Shown piece by piece: positions 17,393 to 23,334 of a stretch of 49,462 bases of DNA. This DNA is from an uncultured bacterium (GTDB lineage Bacteria > Actinomycetota > Coriobacteriia > Coriobacteriales > Coriobacteriaceae). Position 1 is the stretch's first letter. The number at the start of each line of letters is the position of its first letter. The position numbers and the translations under genes are program-made. The notes beneath the pieces were generated by a model. It was not told where the DNA came from, made no database searches, and worked only from the letters and a program-made list of their open reading frames with translations. Location: positions 1-49,462 of the forward strand of contig CAJMRN010000004.1 of NCBI GenBank assembly GCA_905215815.1. Reading direction: 5' to 3'.

Positions 17393-17632
17393 TCTCGATC
17401 CGTAACACGAGTGGGCTGAAGACCCTCCTTATAGTTACAGATCGAAACATTGCCAAGGGAAGGCCGATAACATCTCGATCCGTAACACGAAGAGGCTGAA
17501 AACCGTTCTTACTGTTACAGAATGAGACGTAAGCGGGGGTTTCTGCGAAACATCTCGATCTGTAACAGATAGGGGAGGAATAACCCTCTTACTGTTATAG
17601 GTCGAGACATAGGCCGGGGCGAGGTTGGTCAT
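17393..17632. repeat. Three tandem 80-bp hairpin repeats
   Basis: Units start at 17393, 17473 and 17553, exactly 80 bp apart, each beginning TCTCGATC. About 57 bp of each unit is conserved and contains an inverted repeat (TCTCGATC, GTAACA ... GTTACAG, then a TCGAGA-like end). The last 23 bp of each unit vary. Several differences keep pairing through G-T wobbles. I found no reading frame or tRNA-like fold in them. Function is unknown. Confidence 0.8.
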
Positions 17633-17637
17633 CGTCA

Positions 17638-17790
17638 TCGAGCGTGGATTATCGGACACACGAGCGTGGAAAATCTTCCGCCTAGTGAATGAGCGTGGAT
17701 AATCTGCCACTTTGGATTCGATGGCACGGCAAAGCGGGAGATTATCCACGCTCGATTTCAAACGGAAGAAAATCCACGCTCGATTTTGCC
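17638..17790. repeat. Nested inverted repeat built from GAGCGTGGATAATC motifs
   Basis: Five copies of a motif close to GAGCGTGGATTATC occur: three forward (about 17639, 17662, 17691) and two inverted (ending about 17754 and 17782). Copies 3 and 4 pair perfectly over 15 bp; copies 2 and 5 pair over about 20 bp with a small mismatch. The result is a nested long hairpin. The inverse reads TTATCCACG, one base from a DnaA box, but no replication gene is nearby. Confidence 0.7.
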
Positions 17791-18018
17791 TGGGAAGAGC
17801 AATCTTCTGTCTGGGCAGCCCCGATCTCGACCTATATATAGGTGCAAATAAGCTGGTATCGAAGTTCGATACTGAAGGTGTACTCCACTACAGCAAAGTG
17901 TTACCTTGGGAAACGTCACCTCAGTATCCAAAACCACTGTCCTTCATATCCAAACTCAATAAAACCGCAGGTCACGGCTATATAGATACGCCCGGCACCG
18001 TGTATCTAGAGGTTTTCG
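17791..18018. other. Non-coding stretch before the tRNA cluster
   Basis: I see no gene. The palindrome CCTATATATAGG lies near 17831. A 130-codon open frame runs through the repeats and this stretch but has no ribosome binding site or family resemblance, so I do not call it. Confidence 0.5.
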
Positions 18019-18048
18019 TTGACAGCCCCCAAGGTGGCATCGTATTAT
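18019..18048 (+). promoter_or_regulatory. Promoter of the tRNA-Tyr/Thr/Met (and probably tuf) transcript
   Basis: A perfect TTGACA (18019-18024), an 18-bp spacer and TATTAT (18043-18048). It lies 62 bp upstream of tRNA-Tyr. This is the best sigma-A type promoter in the window. Confidence 0.8.
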
Positions 18049-18110
18049 CTTCTTCGTTCGCGGGGGCGGCGGTCCAAAAGACCAAAGGACCTGCGGATAC
18101 TTGAACGATT

Positions 18111-18192
18111 GGGAGTTTGCCCGAGTGGTTAATGGGGACGGGCTGTAAACCCGTTGGCTCTGCCTACATAGGTTCGAATCCTATAGCTCCCA
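18111..18192 (+). tRNA. tRNA-Tyr (anticodon GTA)
   Basis: A class II tRNA with a long variable arm: acceptor GGGAGTT/AGCTCCC, anticodon loop CTGTAAA, T-arm ATAGGTTCGAATCCTAT. The end reads ACCC, so the CCA tail must be added or corrected by the nucleotidyltransferase. Confidence 0.94.
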
Positions 18193-18202
18193 CCCGTCAA
18201 GT

Positions 18203-18278
18203 GCCTGTATAGCTCAGTCGGTAGAGCACTTCGTTGGTAACGAAGAGGTCACCGGTTCAAATCCGGTCGCGGGCTCCA
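18203..18278 (+). tRNA. tRNA-Thr (anticodon GGT)
   Basis: Acceptor GCCTGTA/CGCGGGC, D-arm AGCTCAGTCGGTAGAGC, anticodon loop TTGGTAA, T-arm CCGGTTCAAATCCGG and an encoded CCA. It reads ACC and ACU. The last acceptor pair is a mismatch. Confidence 0.94.
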
Positions 18279-18287
18279 TTCAAGCAC

Positions 18288-18364
18288 GGCGGTGTAGCTC
18301 AGTTGGTTAGAGCACGCGGTTCATACCCGCGGCGTCACTGGTTCGAATCCAGTCACCGCTACCA
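18288..18364 (+). tRNA. tRNA-Met (anticodon CAT)
   Basis: Acceptor GGCGGTG/CACCGCT with a G-T first pair, D-arm GCTCAGTTGGTTAGAGC, anticodon loop TTCATAC, T-arm CTGGTTCGAATCCAG and CCA. The absence of three G-C pairs at the base of the anticodon stem favours an elongator; a CAT tRNA-Ile2 cannot be fully excluded by eye. Confidence 0.88.
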
Positions 18365-18375
18365 TAGGTAACACG

Positions 18376-18406
18376 GTGGCTTCTCAATAGTATGTTGAGA
18401 GGCCAC
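18376..18406 (+). other. Hairpin between tRNA-Met and tuf
   Basis: GTGGCTTCTCAA and TTGAGAGGCCAC pair with one mismatch around a 7-nt loop. There is no T-run, so it is more likely a processing or stability structure in a tRNA-tuf transcript than a terminator. TATAAA at 18412-18417 could be part of a separate tuf promoter. Confidence 0.45.
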
Positions 18407-18460
18407 TATGGTATAAAGGCAAAGTCCCGTCCGGGGACGACCTGTTAAGAGGAGGGCTTT

Positions 18461-19651
18461 ATGGCCAAAGAGAAGTTTGAGCGCACTAAGCCGCATGTTA
18501 ACATCGGCACCATTGGTCACGTCGACCACGGCAAGACCACGCTGACCGCTGCCATCACCAAGGTTCTCTCCGAGACCGAGGGCTGCAAGGCTGACTTCAC
18601 TGCGTTCGAGAACATCGACAAGGCTCCCGAGGAGCGCGAGCGCGGCATTACGATTTCCGTCTCCCACGTTGAGTACGAGACCGCTGCCCGTCACTACGCT
18701 CACGTTGACTGCCCGGGCCACGCTGACTACGTCAAGAACATGATCTCCGGCGCTGCTCAGATGGACGGCGCTATCCTGGTCATCGCTGCTACCGACGGCC
18801 CCATGGCTCAGACCCGCGAGCACATCCTGCTCGCCCGTCAGGTCGGCGTTCCCTACATCGTCGTCTTCCTGAACAAGTGCGACATGGTCGACGATGACGA
18901 GCTCATCGACCTCGTCGAGATGGAGACCCGTGAGCTCCTCTCCGAGTACGATTTCCCCGGCGACGACATCCCCGTCATCCGTGGCTCCGCTCTGGGCGCT
19001 CTCGAGGGCGACGCCAAGTGGATGGACGCCATTCGCGAGCTCATGAAGGCCGTCGACGAGTACATCCCGACGCCTGCTCGTAACAACGACCTCCCGTTCC
19101 TGATGGCCGTTGAGGACGTTATGACCATCTCCGGCCGTGGTACCGTTGCTACTGGCCGTGTCGAGCGCGGTGAGCTCAAGCTCAACGAGCCCGTCGAGAT
19201 CGTCGGCATCAAGGATACCCAGAACACCGTCGTTACCGGTATCGAGATGTTCCGTAAGTCCATGGACTTCTGCGAGGCTGGCGACAACGTCGGTCTGCTG
19301 CTCCGCGGCATCAAGCGTGAGGACATCGAGCGCGGCCAGGTTCTCTGCAAGCCCGGTTCGGTTACCCCGCACACCAAGTTCACCGGCGAGATCTACGTTC
19401 TGACCAAGGAGGAGGGCGGCCGTCACACCCCGTTCTTCGATGGTTATCGTCCTCAGTTCTACTTCCGTACCACCGACGTTACCGGTACGGTCAAGCTCCC
19501 CGAGGGCACCGAGATGGCTATGCCTGGTGACCACATCACCATCGAGGGCGACCTCATTCACCCGATCGCCATGGAGGAGGGCCTGCGCTTCGCTATCCGC
19601 GAGGGTGGCCACACCGTCGGTTCGGGCATCGTCTCCACGATCATTGAGTAA
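18461..19651 (+). CDS. tuf: Elongation factor Tu
   Basis: EF-Tu carries aminoacyl-tRNA to the ribosome in a GTP-dependent step. The 396-residue protein shows G1 GHVDHGKTT, the switch I region with RGITI, G3 DCPGHADYV and G4 NKCD, then the beta-barrel domains 2 and 3. The start follows AGAGGAGGG. Codon choice is strongly biased towards GAG, AAG and C-ending codons, as expected for a highly expressed gene. It sits behind tRNA-Tyr, -Thr and -Met and may be cotranscribed with them, as in E. coli tufB. A terminator follows. Confidence 0.98.
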   Translation: MAKEKFERTKPHVNIGTIGHVDHGKTTLTAAITKVLSETEGCKADFTAFENIDKAPEERERGITISVSHVEYETAARHYAHVDCPGHADYVKNMISGAAQMDGAILVIAATDGPMAQTREHILLARQVGVPYIVVFLNKCDMVDDDELIDLVEMETRELLSEYDFPGDDIPVIRGSALGALEGDAKWMDAIRELMKAVDEYIPTPARNNDLPFLMAVEDVMTISGRGTVATGRVERGELKLNEPVEIVGIKDTQNTVVTGIEMFRKSMDFCEAGDNVGLLLRGIKREDIERGQVLCKPGSVTPHTKFTGEIYVLTKEEGGRHTPFFDGYRPQFYFRTTDVTGTVKLPEGTEMAMPGDHITIEGDLIHPIAMEEGLRFAIREGGHTVGSGIVSTIIE

Positions 19652-19678
19652 ATTAGCTCTTTGATATAGCTGACTTAG

Positions 19679-19714
19679 AGAACCCGGCACTTATATGGGT
19701 GCCGGGTTCTTTTC
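19679..19714 (+). terminator. Terminator of tuf
   Basis: AGAACCCGGCAC and GTGCCGGGTTCT form a perfect 12-bp stem around an 8-nt loop, followed by TTTCTG. Confidence 0.9.
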
Positions 19715-19855
19715 TGCAATGGATATTGAGCCGTTGCTGGTGTCGAGAGGATCGATAATGGTCCTGGATGCACCGTCGATTAGCTCTCGATGGCTTCATT
19801 GATGTGTTCCAAATATGAATGGATCCACCGAGAACCAATTGACTCGAGGTTTTCA

Positions 19856-19885
19856 TTGACAGCACTTACGTGGAGCTGATAAAGT
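19856..19885 (+). promoter_or_regulatory. Probable rpmG promoter
   Basis: TTGACA (19856-19861), an 18-bp spacer and TAAAGT (19880-19885), 45 bp before the L33 start. The preceding 140 bases (19715-19855) show nothing I recognise. Confidence 0.6.
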
Positions 19886-19930
19886 AACAACTCGTGCCCG
19901 TACGGGGCGGAAATGAAAGGTTCAGGATAC

Positions 19931-20080
19931 ATGCGTACTCTAGTTACTCTTGCGTGCACTGAGTGCAAGCGCCGCAACTATACGACCACCAAGAACAAGT
20001 CGACCATGCCTGATCGTATGGAGATCAAGAAGTATTGCCCCTGGTGCCGTCACCACACGCTGCACAAAGAGACTCGCTAG
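19931..20080 (+). CDS. rpmG: 50S ribosomal protein L33
   Basis: The 49-residue protein MRTLVTLACTECKRRNY... is L33 of the zinc-binding (C+) type: two Cys pairs, CTEC near residue 9 and CPWC near residue 36, hold Zn2+. It is a small protein of the large subunit near the E site. The start follows AAAGG at a slightly long distance. It heads the usual rpmG - tRNA-Trp - secE - nusG series. Confidence 0.95.
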   Translation: MRTLVTLACTECKRRNYTTTKNKSTMPDRMEIKKYCPWCRHHTLHKETR

Positions 20081-20093
20081 TCTCTAGTCACAT

Positions 20094-20169
20094 ACGCCAG
20101 TAGTTCAATTGGTAGAGCATCGGTCTCCAAAACCGAGTGTTGAGGGTTCGAGTCCTTCCTGGCGTGCCA
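20094..20169 (+). tRNA. tRNA-Trp (anticodon CCA)
   Basis: Acceptor ACGCCAG/CTGGCGT, D-arm TTCAATTGGTAGAGC, anticodon loop CTCCAAA, T-arm GAGGGTTCGAGTCCTTC and an encoded CCA. It lies between rpmG and secE, a position shared by many Gram-positive genomes. Confidence 0.95.
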
Positions 20170-20178
20170 GTCATTATT

Positions 20179-20214
20179 CCGTAAGCTCCCACTTGGGGGC
20201 TTACGGTTTACTCA
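20179..20214 (+). terminator. Hairpin between tRNA-Trp and secE
   Basis: CCGTAAGCTCCC and GGGGGCTTACGG form a strong stem around ACTTG, followed by TTTA. It may end or attenuate the rpmG-tRNA-Trp transcript before secE. Confidence 0.6.
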
Positions 20215-20245
20215 TGTATAAGCGCATTGCGCGGAGGTAACCCAA

Positions 20246-20584
20246 ATGGCCAACAAGAAGAACAAGAAGAAGGCTCAGCAGCCGGCACCTGCCAACAAAG
20301 CTGCCGCCAACTCCAAGGTTGAGGCCAAGAAGGCCGTTGCCAAGAAGAACGAGAAGGCTGCGAAGTCCAAGAAGAACGAGAAGCCTGGTTTCTTCGCCCG
20401 CACCAAGAAGTATTTCGCTTCGGTCAAGTCCGAGATGAAGCGTGTCACGTGGCCCGATAAGAAGGAGCTCGTGAACTACTCGGTTGTTGTTTGCGCTTCT
20501 CTGATCGTCGTCGGCGTCGTCATCGCTCTGCTCGATGCTGGCTTTGGCGAGGCTCTTGCTCTGTTCTCTGGATTGAGGGGCTAA
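20246..20584 (+). CDS. secE: Preprotein translocase subunit SecE
   Basis: SecE stabilises SecY in the protein-conducting channel. The 112-residue protein has an unusually long, Lys/Ala-rich N-terminal tail of about 48 residues. The conserved amphipathic helix with VKSEMKRVTWPDKKELVNYS follows, then one membrane helix (about 78-100). This single-helix form is the usual Gram-positive type. The start follows GGAGG. nusG begins 3 bases after its stop. Confidence 0.94.
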   Translation: MANKKNKKKAQQPAPANKAAANSKVEAKKAVAKKNEKAAKSKKNEKPGFFARTKKYFASVKSEMKRVTWPDKKELVNYSVVVCASLIVVGVVIALLDAGFGEALALFSGLRG

Positions 20585-20587
20585 ACC

Positions 20588-21124
20588 ATGTCTAAGCGTT
20601 GGTACGTCGTTCACACTTACTCTGGATACGAGAACCGCGTTAAGTCCGATCTCGAGCATCGCATCGAGACTATGGGCATGCAGGACCGTATCTTTGATAT
20701 CGAGATTCCTATGGAGCGCGTCACCGAGATTAAAGAGGGTGGCAAGCGTGAGACCAAGGATTCCAAGATCTTCCCGGGTTATGTCCTGGTCCGCATGGAG
20801 ATGGATGACGATGCTTGGACGTGTGTTCGTAACACGCCTGGCGTCACCGGTTTCCTAGGCGGCAACGGCAAGCCCGCTCCGCTTTCCCGCGACGAGTACA
20901 ACAAGATGACTCGTCGTCCCGGTAAGGGCGATTCGCCCAAGCGCACCTCGGTTGATATTGAGGTCGGTACGTCCGTCCGCGTCACCGATGGCCCGCTTAC
21001 CGACTTTGATGGCAAGGTCTCCGAGGTTAACACCGAGGCTGGCAAGCTCAAGGTCACGCTGATGATCTTTGGCCGCGAGACGCCGGTCGAGCTCGACTTT
21101 AACCAGGTCGCTGTCATCGCTTAA
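20588..21124 (+). CDS. nusG: Transcription termination/antitermination protein NusG
   Basis: NusG binds RNA polymerase and links it to Rho or the ribosome. The 178-residue protein has the NGN domain beginning RWYVVHTYSGYENRVK, with FPGYVLVRM near residue 62 and NTPGVTGFLG near 80. The C-terminal KOW domain contains GTSVRVTDGPLTDFDGKVSE and MIFGRETPVELDFNQV. It forms a two-gene unit with secE, followed 120 bp later by rplK. Confidence 0.96.
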   Translation: MSKRWYVVHTYSGYENRVKSDLEHRIETMGMQDRIFDIEIPMERVTEIKEGGKRETKDSKIFPGYVLVRMEMDDDAWTCVRNTPGVTGFLGGNGKPAPLSRDEYNKMTRRPGKGDSPKRTSVDIEVGTSVRVTDGPLTDFDGKVSEVNTEAGKLKVTLMIFGRETPVELDFNQVAVIA

Positions 21125-21244
21125 GTTTTCGTCCGTTCGCGCGAGCGTGCTTCTTCTGTGACTGCTCATCTCAGGAGTGCTTCTAACACGTGCGTGCTTA
21201 CGATATAGCAAGTACTTCACACTCGTGATTCGAAAGGAATGACC

Positions 21245-21673
21245 ATGGCTGAGAAGAAGGTTGCCAACGTCATTAAGCTCCAGATTCCTGCTGGTGCAGC
21301 AAACCCCGCTCCTCCCGTCGGCCCCGCCCTGGGCGCTGCTGGCGTGAACATCATGCAGTTCTGCCAGGCCTTTAACGCCGAGACGCAGGACAAGAAGGGT
21401 GACATCATCCCCGTTGAGATCTCTGTCTACGAGGACAAGTCCTTCTCCTTCATCACCAAGACCCCGCCGGCGGCTCACCTTATCAAGAAGGAGCTGAACC
21501 TCAAGTCTGGTTCCGCTAAGCCCCAGGCTGACAAGGTTGGTCAGCTCTCCCAGGAGCAGCTCACCAAGATCGCCGAGATCAAGATGCCGGACCTCAATGC
21601 CAACGACATTGACGCCGCCAAGAAGATCATCGCCGGTACCGCCCGTTCCATGGGCGTCACCATCGCTGAGTAG
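21245..21673 (+). CDS. rplK: 50S ribosomal protein L11
   Basis: L11 binds the GTPase-associated centre of 23S rRNA. The 142-residue protein shows the family N-terminus (VIKLQIPAGAANPAPPVGPA), ITKTPPAAHLIKKE near residue 70, and a C-terminal RNA-binding domain ending GTARSMGVTI. I prefer the ATG at 21245 (MAEKK) to the in-frame ATG 6 bases upstream because of spacing from GAAAGGA. It is followed by rplA with a 117-bp structured gap. Confidence 0.96.
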   Translation: MAEKKVANVIKLQIPAGAANPAPPVGPALGAAGVNIMQFCQAFNAETQDKKGDIIPVEISVYEDKSFSFITKTPPAAHLIKKELNLKSGSAKPQADKVGQLSQEQLTKIAEIKMPDLNANDIDAAKKIIAGTARSMGVTIAE

Positions 21674-21686
21674 CGATTTCTTATGG

Positions 21687-21776
21687 TAACGGCGGGTGCT
21701 CCGACCGGGGCGCCCGTTAAATGTGTGCAATAGGGCACACGATACGATGTGGGAGGGCTCACGCCCGTTTAACCAC
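21687..21776 (+). promoter_or_regulatory. Structured rplK-rplA gap with possible L1 autoregulatory site
   Basis: Three hairpins lie here. 21687-21720 is GC-rich (AACGGCGGGTGC with GCGCCCGTT) and 21723-21740 is GTGTGC/GGCACAC. At 21749-21776 the order is GTGG, GA, GGGC, TCAC, GCCC, GTTTAA, CCAC: two helices joined by an asymmetric internal loop, ending exactly at the AGGAGG of rplA. Two stacked helices with such a loop are what ribosomal protein L1 recognises, so this may be its feedback site. This is inference. Confidence 0.45.
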
Positions 21777-21790
21777 AGGAGGTAATGCAC

Positions 21791-22498
21791 ATGGCTAAGC
21801 ATGGTAAGAGCTATAACGCCGCTGCCGAGAAGATCGACCGCGCAACGCTCTACACCCCCCTTCAGGCTGCCAAGCTCATCAAGGAGCTCGACACCGCCAA
21901 GTTCGACGAGACCGTCGAGGCTCACTTCCGTCTGGGCATCGATACTCGTAAGGCTGACCAGAACATCCGTGGTTCCATCTCCCTGCCCCACGGCACCGGC
22001 AAGACCGTTCGTGTTGCCGTCTTCGCCGAGGGCGAGAAGGCCCGTGAGGCTGAGGCTGCCGGCGCCGACATCATCGGTTCCGACGAGCTCGTCGCCCAGA
22101 TTCAGAAGGGCGAGATCAACTTCGACGCCGCTATCGCTACGCCGAACATGATGGCCAAGGTTGGCCGCATCGGTAAGATCCTTGGTCCCCGTGGCCTCAT
22201 GCCGAACCCCAAGCTCGGCACCGTGACCATGGACGTCGCCAAGATGGTCTCCGAGCTCAAGGCTGGCCGCGTTGAGTACCGCGCCGACCGCTACGGCATC
22301 TGCCACGTGCCCCTGGGCAAGAAGTCCTTCTCTGAGCAGCAGCTCGTCGAGAACTACGCTGCCCTGTACACCGAGATTCTGCGCGTCAAGCCCTCTTCTG
22401 CTAAGGGCAAGTACGTCAAGTCCATCTCCGTGTCTTCCACCATGGGCCCTGGCGTCAAGGTCGATCCCGCTGTCCAGCGTGACTTCCTGGCTGAGTAA
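21791..22498 (+). CDS. rplA: 50S ribosomal protein L1
   Basis: L1 forms the mobile stalk by the ribosomal E site and often represses its own mRNA. The 235-residue protein shows KHGKSYNAAAEKID at the start, SISLPHGTGKT near residue 57, the signature around KILGPRGLMPNPKLGTVT near 127, and a normal C-terminus. I prefer the ATG at 21791, which is 8 bases from AGGAGG; the in-frame ATG at 21785 is too close. In this genome rplJL do not follow directly: a terminator and 20 kb of other genes intervene. Confidence 0.96.
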   Translation: MAKHGKSYNAAAEKIDRATLYTPLQAAKLIKELDTAKFDETVEAHFRLGIDTRKADQNIRGSISLPHGTGKTVRVAVFAEGEKAREAEAAGADIIGSDELVAQIQKGEINFDAAIATPNMMAKVGRIGKILGPRGLMPNPKLGTVTMDVAKMVSELKAGRVEYRADRYGICHVPLGKKSFSEQQLVENYAALYTEILRVKPSSAKGKYVKSISVSSTMGPGVKVDPAVQRDFLAE

Positions 22499-22534
22499 CT
22501 GCTAGTTACTGCCTGAGTACAGCAAGCATTGCTA

Positions 22535-22575
22535 AAGAAACCCGGTTCTGCCTTGTGCAGGACCGGGTTTCTTGC
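22535..22575 (+). terminator. Terminator of the rplKA transcript
   Basis: AAGAAACCCGGT and ACCGGGTTTCTT form a perfect stem around a 15-nt loop that itself can pair (TGC...GCA). Confidence 0.8.
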
Positions 22576-22591
22576 TATCGCGTCAAAAGCA

Positions 22592-22620
22592 CCATAAAGG
22601 GGACAGTGTCCCCTTTATGG
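22592..22620. terminator. Perfect 29-bp palindrome between convergent rplA and metallophosphoesterase
   Basis: CCATAAAGGGGACA and its exact complement flank a single G. It sits between the ends of convergent genes and could terminate both. It belongs to a hairpin family with copies at 25304-25342 and 26350-26389. Confidence 0.7.
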
Positions 22621-22623
22621 TGG

Positions 22624-23334
22624 TTACCAGGGTGTTCTGGCTGTTGAAGACTCGATGGCTTCGTGGCGTTTGAGCTCGCGGCGCATGGTTTGTGAGTTGA
22701 GCCAAGCTGCTTGCCAGCCGCGGATGGGGTAGTGCGTCTGGTCGAGCTCAAACTGCGTATAGCCGCAGGCGTTGATGATCGTCGTTCCACACACATGCTG
22801 ACGCTCGCGCTGAAAATCGCAACCGTAGCTTTGGTGCACATGCCCGTGCACCATGTAGTCGGGATTCCAGGATTCGAGTGCTGTGTTAAAACACTCGAAT
22901 CCTCGATGCGGCAGATCGTCCAGATCACCCATGCCGGCGGCGGGTGCATGGGTAAGCAGAATGTCGCACCCGCCGACCATCCTAACCTTACGCGACAGCT
23001 TACGCATGCGCTTGGACATCTCGCGTTCGGTGTACATGTTGGCGCCGTCGCGATAACGCATGGACCCGCCAAGGCCCGCAATGCGAATCCCTCGGTACGT
23101 GTACACGCTGTCCTCTACGCAGATACATCCACCCGGTGCATGACGTGCGTAGCGGTCATCGTGATTGCCGCGCACGTAGATGAGCGGTTTGTTGATGACC
23201 GTAACCAAAAACTCAAGATAGTCCGGGTCCAGATCGCCGGCGGACAAAATCAGGTCGACTCCCTCAAAGCGTTCCTTGCGAAAGCACTCCCAAAGGCATC
23301 GTTCTTCGGTATCGGCTATGGCAAGGATTTTCAT
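22624..23334 (-). CDS. Metallophosphoesterase with altered first metal motif
   Basis: This 236-residue calcineurin-like phosphoesterase has GDLD near residue 33, GNHDD near 56, LTHAP near 127 and HGHVHQS near 163. The first family motif, normally DxH, reads DTE here (residues 8-10), so one usual metal-ligand His is missing. As far as I recall a Clostridia subfamily has the same change, so it is probably a subfamily trait and not decay. The start overlaps the stop of the ParB-BMP gene (ATGA), so the two are translationally coupled and probably act together. The substrate is unknown. Confidence 0.8.
   Translation of the reverse strand: MKILAIADTEERCLWECFRKERFEGVDLILSAGDLDPDYLEFLVTVINKPLIYVRGNHDDRYARHAPGGCICVEDSVYTYRGIRIAGLGGSMRYRDGANMYTEREMSKRMRKLSRKVRMVGGCDILLTHAPAAGMGDLDDLPHRGFECFNTALESWNPDYMVHGHVHQSYGCDFQRERQHVCGTTIINACGYTQFELDQTHYPIRGWQAAWLNSQTMRRELKRHEAIESSTARTPW

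Noticed and set aside
17393..17632. 80-bp repeats as a CRISPR array
   Set aside because: The conserved part is about 57 bp and diverged between units, the variable part only about 23 bp, and no cas gene is nearby.
17638..17790. Chromosomal replication origin from TTATCCACG motifs
   Set aside because: No dnaA, dnaN, rpmH or gyrase genes nearby, no AT-rich unwinding element, and the motif differs from the DnaA box.
17712..18104. Open frame of 130 codons in the repeat-rich region
   Set aside because: It runs across the nested palindrome and the tRNA promoter, has no ribosome binding site and no family resemblance.
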